In this document: positions 1-5,482 of the stretch, in pieces | How positions within the stretch are numbered: the stretch's first letter is position 1 | How the letters are laid out: each line of letters begins with the position of its first letter | DNA from: Verrucomicrobiota bacterium | GTDB taxonomy: Bacteria > Verrucomicrobiota > Verrucomicrobiia > Limisphaerales > JAFMIX01 | DNA: 5,482 nucleotides | NCBI GenBank assembly: GCA_026397895.1 | Contig: JAPLTZ010000206.1 | Location: forward strand, 1-5,482 | Direction of reading: 5' to 3' | The notes under the pieces: generated by a model | What the model was told of the DNA's origin: nothing | Databases searched by the model: none | The model's input: the letters and a program-made list of their open reading frames with translations, nothing else | Position numbers and translations under genes: made by a program

Positions 1-210
1 GTGTTCTGGGGCGGCGGCGTGGACACGCAGCACACCATGGCCGTCGGCACCCCGGCGGAAGTCTATCGGCAGGTGCGCGAGCGCATTGACCTGTTCAATC
101 AGGACGGCGGATTCGTCTTCGACGCGATCCACAACCTCCAGGGCAACACGCCGATTGACAACGTCGTGGCCCTGTTCGCCGCCGTCCGGGACAGCGCGGC
201 CAACGCTTAA
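1..210 (+). CDS. Uroporphyrinogen decarboxylase (UroD)-family protein, C-terminal fragment
   Basis: Only the last 69 codons and the TAA stop are present; the 5' part lies outside the window, so the first GTG should be read as an internal Val, not a start. The fragment carries the typical C-terminal signature of the UroD/MtaA fold: FWGGGVDTQ at residues 2-10, then GTPAEVYRQVRERI (about 16-29), then GGFVFDAIHNLQGNTPIDNV (about 36-55). In family members this last stretch reads roughly GGyvf-xxHNiQ-xxpxeN and forms the final strand and helix of the TIM barrel. The family includes HemE (haem synthesis) and many corrinoid- or cobalamin-linked methyltransferases. The GGGVDTQ/HNLQ pattern is common in the non-HemE members that are abundant in Verrucomicrobiota, Planctomycetota and Lentisphaerota, so a methyltransferase-like role is more likely than haem synthesis. 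The substrate cannot be told from this piece. Confidence 0.85.
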   Translation: MFWGGGVDTQHTMAVGTPAEVYRQVRERIDLFNQDGGFVFDAIHNLQGNTPIDNVVALFAAVRDSAANA

Positions 211-213
211 GTT

Positions 214-243
214 TTGACACCCGAATCCCCCGATTGATACATT
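214..243 (+). promoter_or_regulatory. Candidate sigma70-type promoter for the GH127-like gene
   Basis: A perfect -35 hexamer TTGACA (214-219) is followed after 18 bp by TACATT (238-243). That hexamer matches TATAAT at 4 of 6 positions, including T1, A2 and T6, and is preceded by an extended -10 TG (235-236). Transcription would begin near 250, about 19 nt before the ATG at 269. The site starts only 4 nt after the upstream UroD-family stop, so the GH127-like gene may be transcribed separately from it. Alternative -10 registers (GATACA at 236-241) score lower. This is a consensus match only. Confidence 0.45.
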
Positions 244-259
244 GTCTGAACATTCAGAC
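244..259. promoter_or_regulatory. Perfect 7+7 palindrome, candidate operator upstream of the GH127-like gene
   Basis: GTCTGAA (244-250), a CA spacer (251-252) and TTCAGAC (253-259) form a perfect inverted repeat. It directly follows the candidate -10 box, covers the predicted transcription start and ends 9 nt before the ATG at 269. That is the classic place for a dimeric repressor operator. In RNA it could also form a short 6-bp hairpin with a 4-nt loop just before the start codon, which would affect translation instead. The regulator is unknown and no regulator gene lies in the window. Confidence 0.45.
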
Positions 260-268
260 CAACCACCT

Positions 269-2680
269 ATGAACCCGGCCACCAAATTCATCGCGGCGAG
301 TTTCGCGGCAATCATCATCACCGGCAACCTTGCCGCCGCCGACATGCCGCGCGAACAGTTCCAGCCCCTCCGCCTCGGCGAGGTGCAGCCGCGCGGGTGG
401 CTGTTGGAGCAGTTGCGGACCGAAGCCCGGGAGGGTTACGCCGTCTGCCTCGACAAATTGACGACGAATGCCAAGTCGCGGGTGGATGTGCCCACTTTCG
501 ACACCCGGCACAAGGCGGAGATGGAGAAGTCCTGGTGGAACGGCGAGACGACCGGCAACTGGCTCGACAGTCTCGTTCTCCTCGCCTTCACCTCCGGCGA
601 CGCGGCGGCCAAAAAGCAGGCCGACGAGGTCGTGACGCGGATTCTGTCGTTTCAGGAAGCGGACGGTTATCTGGGGATGTATCCGCCTGCGCTGCGGTAT
701 CAGCAGCCCGCCGGCGGGCAGAACGGCGAGTTGTGGACGCAGGCGTGCCTGTTCCGCGCTCTGCTGGCCTACTATGAATTTACCGGGCGCAAGGACGTGC
801 TCGCGGCGGTCGAGCGCGCCGCGCAACTGACAATTTCCAAATACGGCAAGGACCGGACGTATTGGGCGCAGCGCGTAGTGCGCGGCGGGCCGGGCCACAA
901 CTTCATGTTCGTGGACGTGTGCGAATGGCTGTGGCGGTTGACGGGCGACCAGAGCTACGTCAACTTCGCGCAATTTCTTTACGACTCCTACCAGGAGCGG
1001 ACGGACGTGTTCGACACCGACATCCAGCTCCGCAATCTGGCCGACCCCGCCAAGCTTTTCGTCAAACACGGCGCGCATGTGATGGAGCATCTGCGCGTGC
1101 CGTTGTTCGTTGCCTATGCCACGCGCGACCAGAAGTATTGGCCGGCGGTGGACAACATTTTCCCCAAGACTGACCGGCATCTCGCCGCCGGCGGCGCGTG
1201 CATCAGCGACGAGGATATTCTGGGCCGGCTCGCCGGGCCGGACATCGGCTGCGAATATTGCACGATGCTGGAACTGCTCCACAGCCTGGAATCCGGCGTG
1301 CAGAAAACGGGCCGCGCCGACCTCGGCGACCGCATCGAGGTGCTGGCGTTCAACTCGGCGGAGGGCGCGCGGACGCGCGACAGCAAGGCCATCCAATACT
1401 GCACCCGCGACAACCAGCACGAGGCCGCAATTGCCACCGGCAAAGGCTCGCGCTTCAAGCTTTCCCCGACGCATGAGGATGTGGCGGTGTGCTGCTCGCC
1501 CAATGCCACCAAATTTTTCCCGCGCCTGGTGAGCGGTCTCTGGATGAAAGACGCGAATGGCGCGGGCCTCGTGGCCGCCGCCTACGCGCCGAACGTGGTG
1601 CGGACAAAAATCAACAGCGCGGACGTGACCGTCGAGTGTGACACAGCGTATCCGTTCGAGGACGAAGTGCGGATGACCGTGCGCGTGGACAAACCGGCGA
1701 AGTTCAGCCTGCGCCTGCGCGTTCCGTCGTGGACGGGCGGCGTGAGTGTGACTGCGCCCGGTGCGGAGGTGCGGAGCGAAAACGGCTGGCGCGTCGTGAC
1801 GAAGGAATGGAAATCCGGCGACAAGCTTACGCTGGCGTTCACGCCGGAAATCGTCCGCAAGACCGCCGTGGACGGCAGCGGCGTGTATTGGCAGCGCGGC
1901 CCGCTGGTTTATACGCTGCCGCTCGCGGCGGAGCGGAAGCAGACGAAAACTTATTCGGTCGCGGGTTTTGCGGACTGGGATTACACGCCGACGGCAAGTG
2001 CGTTCTGGGATTACGCGGTGGACAAGACGTGCGGCAAGTTTGTCTTTGAGCGCGTGAAGACGGATTCCGCCGCGAACCCGTGGGAGAAATCGCCGCTGGC
2101 GTTGACGGGAACTTTGTTGAACCGCAAATCCGGCCAGCCTGAACAAGTCCGCCTTGTGCCGATGGGCGGCAGCCTGCTGCGGCACACGGTTTTCGCGGAT
2201 GCGGATCGCGTCGTCAAAGCCGCCGTCGGCCAAGCCGAATTGCTCAAGAGCGACCTGAATCTCGCGCGCAAGGCGGCGGTGGTGGTCGCCAGCACCGGCA
2301 AAGGTTATCAGCGCGGCGGGCTGATTGACGGCGTGGCGGAAGGCTTTCCGAAAAACCAAAAAGCCGAGTGGGCGAGCGACCACGGCGTCGCCGGCACGAA
2401 GGCGAAGTTGATCTGGGAGATGCCGGAAGCGGTGGAGAGCGTCTGGCTTTTCGACCGTCCGAACATCAACGATAAGGTGCATGCCGCGAAAATCAAATTC
2501 AGCGACGGCTCGACCGTCGAGGTCGGCGAACTGCCCAACGACGGCGCGACGCCGCTGCGGCTGAAGTTCCCCTCGAAGACCATCACCTGGCTGGAGGTCA
2601 CCATTACGCGCGTCAGTCCGCAGACGCGGAATGTCGGCTTCTCCGAAATCGCGGTGTTCGAGAAAGCGCCAGCAGAGTAA
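269..2680 (+). CDS. Exported GH127-type (DUF1680) beta-L-arabinofuranosidase-like glycoside hydrolase with C-terminal F5/8-type C-like domain
   Basis: The protein has 803 residues. I chose ATG 269 over an in-frame TTG at 242 because it opens directly on a signal peptide (Lys at 6, hydrophobic residues 7-24, likely cleavage after the AAA at 22-24). The TTG start would add nine polar residues ahead of it and lies in the promoter/palindrome. No Shine-Dalgarno precedes either start. Residues about 25-430 match the DUF1680 (alpha/alpha)6 barrel: QPLRLGEVQPRGWLLEQL near 32-49, a DED at 314-316, CEYC at 328-331, and VCCSPNATKFFPRL at 407-420. In the characterised GH127 enzyme HypBA1, a Glu and three Cys bind zinc, one Cys of the CC pair is the nucleophile, and a Glu about 16 residues before the zinc Glu is the acid/base. 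The counterparts here are E329, C331, C408, C409 and probably E315, so all catalytic residues appear present. A beta-sandwich region follows (about 435-650, with RLRVPSW near 482-488). Residues about 662-800 (NLARKAAVVVAS, EWASDHG, FDRPN, FSDGS, VGFSEIAVF) look like an F5/8 type C/DUF7402-like jelly-roll, possibly carbohydrate binding. The likely role is release of arabinofuranose-type sugars from plant glycans outside the cytoplasm. Related families (GH146, or other GH127 specificities) cannot be excluded. Confidence 0.9.
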   Translation: MNPATKFIAASFAAIIITGNLAAADMPREQFQPLRLGEVQPRGWLLEQLRTEAREGYAVCLDKLTTNAKSRVDVPTFDTRHKAEMEKSWWNGETTGNWLDSLVLLAFTSGDAAAKKQADEVVTRILSFQEADGYLGMYPPALRYQQPAGGQNGELWTQACLFRALLAYYEFTGRKDVLAAVERAAQLTISKYGKDRTYWAQRVVRGGPGHNFMFVDVCEWLWRLTGDQSYVNFAQFLYDSYQERTDVFDTDIQLRNLADPAKLFVKHGAHVMEHLRVPLFVAYATRDQKYWPAVDNIFPKTDRHLAAGGACISDEDILGRLAGPDIGCEYCTMLELLHSLESGVQKTGRADLGDRIEVLAFNSAEGARTRDSKAIQYCTRDNQHEAAIATGKGSRFKLSPTHEDVAVCCSPNATKFFPRLVSGLWMKDANGAGLVAAAYAPNVVRTKINSADVTVECDTAYPFEDEVRMTVRVDKPAKFSLRLRVPSWTGGVSVTAPGAEVRSENGWRVVTKEWKSGDKLTLAFTPEIVRKTAVDGSGVYWQRGPLVYTLPLAAERKQTKTYSVAGFADWDYTPTASAFWDYAVDKTCGKFVFERVKTDSAANPWEKSPLALTGTLLNRKSGQPEQVRLVPMGGSLLRHTVFADADRVVKAAVGQAELLKSDLNLARKAAVVVASTGKGYQRGGLIDGVAEGFPKNQKAEWASDHGVAGTKAKLIWEMPEAVESVWLFDRPNINDKVHAAKIKFSDGSTVEVGELPNDGATPLRLKFPSKTITWLEVTITRVSPQTRNVGFSEIAVFEKAPAE

Positions 2681-2717
2681 GTTTCAAATCCGCCGGCAGG
2701 AGGAAACCGGTTGTGCC

Positions 2718-2747
2718 GTCAAAAAACAGACGGGAATCGTCAAATCA
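2718..2747 (+). promoter_or_regulatory. 21-bp-phased direct repeat (copy A), candidate activator site upstream of the PfkB kinase
   Basis: GTCAAAAAAC (2718-2727) and GTCAAATCA (2739-2747) are separated by 11 bp, so the GTCAAA cores start exactly 21 bp apart. The same two elements with the same spacing occur at 3975-4004 before the next gene; over 31 aligned bases (2717-2747 against 3974-4004) I count 24 identities. A 21-bp period is two helical turns and is the spacing of AraC I1/I2 half-sites, so an AraC/XylS-family regulator is a reasonable guess. The site lies 56 bp before the kinase ATG, just upstream of the possible promoter. The regulator is not in the window. Confidence 0.55.
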
Positions 2748-2761
2748 AGAGAAGATTTGAC
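2739..2761. repeat. 8-bp perfect inverted repeat (GTCAAATC / GATTTGAC)
   Basis: GTCAAATC (2739-2746) and GATTTGAC (2754-2761) are exact reverse complements around a 7-nt AAGAGAA spacer. The left arm is the second half-site of the direct repeat, so this region holds three copies of the GTCAAA core, two direct and one inverted. No T-run follows, which argues against an intrinsic terminator. An extra regulator half-site is more likely, or an RNA hairpin if transcription comes through from the GH127-like gene. Confidence 0.5.
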
Positions 2762-2786
2762 CGGCAGTTCAGCTAGGCTTTACGCT
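2757..2786 (+). promoter_or_regulatory. Possible weak promoter for the PfkB kinase
   Basis: TTGACC (2757-2762, 5 of 6 to the -35 consensus) is followed after 18 bp by TACGCT (2781-2786, 3 of 6, keeping T1, A2 and T6). An alternative -10, TAGGCT at 2774-2779, has no good -35. It would place the start of the second GTCAAA half-site 35 bp upstream, close to the 36 bp seen before the ceramidase-like gene. The poor hexamers suit an activator-dependent promoter. Confidence 0.25.
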
Positions 2787-2803
2787 GTAAAAAACAACAA
2801 GCC

Positions 2804-3952
2804 ATGACGACTGCAAAAAAATCATTTCCGCTGGACGCCGTGGTGGCGGGTTATCTGGGCGTGGACATCACGCCGGGATTTCCTGCCACCCGGCGGGCGA
2901 TTCCGGCGGCGGAACTGTTCCGCCCGGGCCGGCTGATCGAGACCGAGGGACTTATTTTTTCGCTGGGCGGCGTGGTGGCGAACACCGGGCTGGCGATGAA
3001 ACGGTTCGGCCAGAAGGTGGAGTTGATGGGCAGCATTGGCTGCGATGCGTTGGGTGAGATCGTGATGGCGCAACTCAAGCACCATCAGGCCGTCGGCGGC
3101 GTCCGCCAGAACCGGCGCGCCGGCACGGCGTATGGCATCATCGTCGCGCCGCCGGGGATGGACCGGATAATCTTTGAGGACCCGGGCTGCAACGGCGTTT
3201 TCACGGCGCAGGACATTGACTTCAAAAAGGTCGCGCAGAGCCGGCTCTTTCATTTCGGTTATCCGCCGTTGATGGAAAAGATGTGGGTCGCCAACGGCGC
3301 GGAGTTGCGGAAGCTCTTCCGGCGCGTCCGCCGCCTTGGCGTGGCGACCTCGTTGGACATGACCTTGCCGGATGCGGACGGCCCGGCCGGGAAAGCGAAC
3401 TGGCGGAAAATTCTCGCGGGCGTGCTACCGTTCGTGGACATCTTCGTGCCGAGCGTGGAGGAAATTCTTTTCATGCTGGAGCCGGAACAATATGCCCGCA
3501 TCCTGGCCAAAGCGGCGGGCCGCGACATGGTGGACGTGATTCCGCAGGAACTTTACGAGCGCCTCGCGGAGCGGATGCTCGCGTTGGGCGCGAAGGTGGC
3601 GCTGATCAAGGCCGGCCATCGCGGCGCGTATCTCCAGACCGGCGATGTCGCGAAGCTCAACGCCGCCACCGCGCTCGAACTGCCGGCGGGCAATTGGAGC
3701 CGGCGCAAGCTGTGGATCGGTTCGTTTCCGACCGACCCGCGCCGGATCAAGAACGCCTGCGGGGCCGGCGACTGCGCCGTGGCTGGCTTTCTCACGGCGG
3801 TGTTGAAGGGCGTGGAGATCGAGCCGGCCGCGCAGTATGCGATGCTCGCGGGACGCGACAATCTTTACGGCCTCGATGCGTTCGCCGGTTTGTCAGATTG
3901 GAAAGAAATGACCCGCTGCCTCGCCCGCCAGACCCGCGCCGCCAAGCGGTGA
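2804..3952 (+). CDS. PfkB-family carbohydrate kinase
   Basis: This 382-residue cytoplasmic protein belongs to the PfkB/ribokinase family, which transfers the ATP gamma-phosphate to a sugar or nucleoside hydroxyl. The first family signature is seen as SLGGVVANTGLAMKRFG (54-69) followed by GSIGCDALGEIV (76-87), the substrate-binding di-Gly and the G-x-D-x-x-G segment. The second is NACGAGDCAVAGFLTAVLKG (317-336); GAGD (320-323) forms the anion hole and D323 is the expected catalytic base. DIFVPSVEEI (212-221) corresponds to the usual PNxxE magnesium-phosphate region, with Ser in place of Asn. KAGHRGAYL (269-277) is the strand-turn before the ATP site. The protein is longer than most members (about 300-330), mainly through a helical stretch near 224-258 and the segment 281-312. 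ATG 2804 is the first start in a good position and has no Shine-Dalgarno. The substrate is not evident. The GH127-like gene upstream suggests a sugar from plant glycan breakdown, but 123 bp of regulatory-looking DNA lies between them, so they need not be one operon. Confidence 0.9.
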   Translation: MTTAKKSFPLDAVVAGYLGVDITPGFPATRRAIPAAELFRPGRLIETEGLIFSLGGVVANTGLAMKRFGQKVELMGSIGCDALGEIVMAQLKHHQAVGGVRQNRRAGTAYGIIVAPPGMDRIIFEDPGCNGVFTAQDIDFKKVAQSRLFHFGYPPLMEKMWVANGAELRKLFRRVRRLGVATSLDMTLPDADGPAGKANWRKILAGVLPFVDIFVPSVEEILFMLEPEQYARILAKAAGRDMVDVIPQELYERLAERMLALGAKVALIKAGHRGAYLQTGDVAKLNAATALELPAGNWSRRKLWIGSFPTDPRRIKNACGAGDCAVAGFLTAVLKGVEIEPAAQYAMLAGRDNLYGLDAFAGLSDWKEMTRCLARQTRAAKR

Positions 3953-3973
3953 CGCCGCGGTTTCGGCGGTTTT
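3953..3973 (+). terminator. Possible weak intrinsic terminator after the kinase gene
   Basis: Right after the kinase stop, CGCCG (3953-3957) pairs with CGGCG (3964-3968) around a CGGTTT loop. One G then precedes a short TTTT (3970-3973). The stem is GC-rich but only 5 bp and the T-run is short, so it would be inefficient at best. It sits directly before the second direct-repeat element, which fits a transcription boundary between the two genes. Confidence 0.3.
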
Positions 3974-3974
3974 C

Positions 3975-4004
3975 GTCAAAAAACCATCATGGTTCGTCAA
4001 ATCA
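3975..4004 (+). promoter_or_regulatory. 21-bp-phased direct repeat (copy B), candidate activator site upstream of the ceramidase-like gene
   Basis: GTCAAAAAAC (3975-3984) and GTCAAATCA (3996-4004) with an 11-bp spacer repeat exactly the architecture found at 2718-2747. Most of the spacer differs, so this is a conserved site and not a recent duplication of the whole region. Here the first element and spacer also contain an odd palindrome, AACCAT-C-ATGGTT (3982-3994). The element ends 40 bp before the ATG at 4045. A -10-like TATTGT (4032-4037) starts 36 bp after the start of the second half-site and has no recognisable -35 (AGGACG at 4009-4014), as expected of an activated promoter. With that -10, transcription would begin almost at the ATG, giving a leaderless or near-leaderless mRNA. 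Confidence 0.55.
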
Positions 4005-4044
4005 CAGAAGGACGGATCGTGCCCGCGAGAGTATTGTGTTCCCA

Positions 4045-5482
4045 ATGAAAACTCTGATTGGCTGGGACATCCAGGACATCACGCCGACGCAACCGGTGGA
4101 GTTGATCGGGCAATACTATCAACGGGTATCCAAAGGCGTGCGCGATCCGCTCTCCGTCACGGCGCTGGCGATTGAGCAGGCCACCGCCGCCGGGAGCGAG
4201 CAGGCGGTGATGGTGACGATGGACATCATCTACGTCGCCCAGGATTTTCTGGATGAAGTCCGCCGGCACGCCTGCGCCCGGGTGCCCGACCTCAAGCCGC
4301 AGGCGATTTTTATCAACGCCACGCACATCCACAGCGGGCCGTCGTGGTTCGTGCCGTTCCGCTGGTGGCAGCCGGCGGCGGGGGCGCTGCCGCCCGCGGA
4401 AATCCGCGCCTTCCTGCTCGAACGCACCGTGCGCGCCGTGGTGAATGCGTGGAAAGTCCGCCAGCCGGGCCGCGTGGGCGCGGCGAGCGCGTATGCGTCG
4501 GTGGGATTTTCGCGGCGGATGTGCTACGCGGACGGCAGCGCGATGATGTATGGCGAGACGAACCGCGCGGATTTCATCGGCGTCGAGGGCGGCAACGATC
4601 CCGTGGTGCGGATGATGTTCACTTGGGACGAGCGCGACCGGATGACGGGCGTGATTGTCAACGTCGCCTGCCCGGCGCAGGTGCTGGAGTCGGACTACGT
4701 GGTGTCCGCCGATTATTTCGGCGAACTCCGCAAGCGCATCCACGCCACCTACGGCGCGCAGGTGAAACTGCTGCCGCAGGTGAGCGCCGCCGGCTGCCAA
4801 TCGCCGCGCAATCTTCCGGCGCAATCGAAGGACGAGGTCAATTATTGGAACGAGAGCGGCATGGTCGCCATCGCCGAACGCTTGGAAAAAGCCGTGGCCG
4901 AAGGCTACGCGGCGGCGCGCAAGAACATCCAGCGCGCCCCGGTTTTGAAACACACCATGACCAAACTCGCGTTGCCCGTGCGTCGGGCGTCGGCGGAAGA
5001 ATATCAGGCGGCGTGCGCGGAAGTGAAGCGGCTGACAAAAAGTTTTGCCGACGAAGCCACGGCCTCGAAGGAGTTGTTCGCCCAATTCGTCGCCGACACC
5101 CACGCCGGCGAGAAACGCCAGCCGCACGGGCCGTTCGACAACAAGGAGCTCGACTTCGTGCTGCTGGAGAACGCGCAGGCCGTCACCAAGCGTCACGGGG
5201 CGCAGGATGCCACGCCGACGTTTTCCATGGAGCTGCACGCGCTGCGGCTGGGCGACTGCGCTTTTGTGACGAATCCCTTCGAGCTGTTTCTGGACTACGG
5301 CCAGATGATTCTCGCGCGCAGCCGGGCGAAGCGGACTTTTCTGATCCAGTTCGCTTGCGATGTCGGGCGCTACCTGCCCACCGCGCGCGCGGTGGCGGGC
5401 GGCGGTTACAGCGCGCTCATCATCAACGGCGCGGTCGGCCCCGAGGGCGGACAGATGCTGGTGGACGCCAGCGTCAAGGCGA
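4045..5482 (+). CDS. Neutral/alkaline non-lysosomal ceramidase-like hydrolase, 3' end beyond the window
   Basis: The frame opens at ATG 4045 (no signal peptide, no clear Shine-Dalgarno) and stays open for 479 codons to the window edge. The N-terminus IGWDIQDITP (5-14) is the usual opening of the family (G-x-a-x-x-DITP), followed by MVTMDII (56-62) and NATHIHSGPS (91-100). In ceramidases the HxHSGP motif supplies a zinc ligand. The region ELHALRLGDCAFVTNPFELFLDYG (396-419) matches the family's later zinc-Glu segment (E413), and GRYLPT (441-446) followed by GGY (about 453-455) matches the expected Tyr-containing segment. The second zinc motif, normally ACHP, reads ACPAQ here (208-212). The later AGD-x-SP-like motif reads AGCQSP (249-254), with Cys251 where I recall Asp. 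The gene is therefore a divergent subfamily whose reaction may not be ceramide hydrolysis. The protein is probably cytoplasmic. Family members run about 450-700 residues, so the stop is likely not far downstream. It shares the upstream GTCAAA direct repeat with the kinase gene, so the two may be co-regulated. Confidence 0.82.
   Translation, partial: MKTLIGWDIQDITPTQPVELIGQYYQRVSKGVRDPLSVTALAIEQATAAGSEQAVMVTMDIIYVAQDFLDEVRRHACARVPDLKPQAIFINATHIHSGPSWFVPFRWWQPAAGALPPAEIRAFLLERTVRAVVNAWKVRQPGRVGAASAYASVGFSRRMCYADGSAMMYGETNRADFIGVEGGNDPVVRMMFTWDERDRMTGVIVNVACPAQVLESDYVVSADYFGELRKRIHATYGAQVKLLPQVSAAGCQSPRNLPAQSKDEVNYWNESGMVAIAERLEKAVAEGYAAARKNIQRAPVLKHTMTKLALPVRRASAEEYQAACAEVKRLTKSFADEATASKELFAQFVADTHAGEKRQPHGPFDNKELDFVLLENAQAVTKRHGAQDATPTFSMELHALRLGDCAFVTNPFELFLDYGQMILARSRAKRTFLIQFACDVGRYLPTARAVAGGGYSALIINGAVGPEGGQMLVDASVKA

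Noticed and set aside
211..240. A third copy of the GTCAAA direct repeat, on the minus strand upstream of the GH127-like gene
   Set aside because: GTCAAAAC is present on the minus strand at 218-211, but the partner 21 bp away (TATCAATC) matches only 4 of 8 positions and the TCAA cores are 20 bp apart. TTTTGACA is better explained as the -35 box.
242..268. TTG at 242 as the start of the GH127-like gene
   Set aside because: It would add nine polar residues before an otherwise standard signal peptide and would lie in the promoter/palindrome; ATG 269 explains the sequence better.
254..2482. A 742-codon antisense open frame opposite the GH127-like gene
   Set aside because: Its translation is Arg/His/Ala-rich with no recognisable motif, and it mirrors a + strand gene with all catalytic motifs in place. 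GC-rich third positions remove stop codons on the opposite strand.
2694..2718. CGGCA/TGCCG inverted repeat after the GH127-like gene as a terminator
   Set aside because: The stem is 5 bp with a 15-nt loop and is followed by A-runs, not T-runs, on the + strand, so it does not look like an intrinsic terminator for this gene.
3997..5238. A 413-codon antisense open frame opposite the ceramidase-like gene
   Set aside because: Its product is Arg/His-rich and motif-free, while the + strand frame from 4045 carries HxHSGP and other family motifs through to the window end. It is a shadow frame.

Overview
This is a GC-rich fragment with four genes, all on the + strand. Gene content points to a Verrucomicrobiota/Planctomycetota-type (PVC) heterotroph from soil, sediment or gut that uses plant glycans. 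The genes are a UroD-fold methyltransferase-like protein, a secreted GH127-type (DUF1680) arabinofuranosidase-like enzyme with a C-terminal F5/8-type C-like domain, a PfkB sugar kinase and a ceramidase-like hydrolase. None of the three visible gene starts has a clear Shine-Dalgarno, which also fits that group. The taxonomic call is inference; no rRNA or other marker gene is present.

Layout: 1-210 is the 3' end of a uroporphyrinogen-decarboxylase-family gene. 211-268 is a short intergenic region with a TTGACA-type promoter candidate and a perfect 7+7 palindrome (244-259) where transcription would start. 269-2680 is the exported GH127-like enzyme. 2681-2803 is an intergenic region with a 21-bp-phased direct repeat, an 8-bp inverted repeat and a possible promoter. 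2804-3952 is the PfkB kinase. 3953-4044 holds a possible weak terminator and a second copy of the same 21-bp-phased direct repeat. 4045-5482 is a neutral/alkaline-ceramidase-like gene that runs off the window.

The GH127-like enzyme probably releases arabinofuranose-type (or similar) sugars from plant glycans outside the cytoplasm, and the PfkB protein would phosphorylate a sugar or nucleoside inside it. The ceramidase-like protein has no signal peptide and lacks the His normally found in the family's second zinc motif, so its substrate is open. The main new observation is a shared bipartite element, GTCAAAAAAC-N11-GTCAAATCA, with identical spacing upstream of both the kinase and the ceramidase-like gene. 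Its 21-bp phasing resembles AraC/XylS-family half-site spacing, which suggests the two genes belong to one regulon. Very long antisense open frames over the GH127-like and ceramidase-like genes are judged to be artefacts of GC-rich codon usage. No tRNA, rRNA, CRISPR array or insertion sequence was seen.
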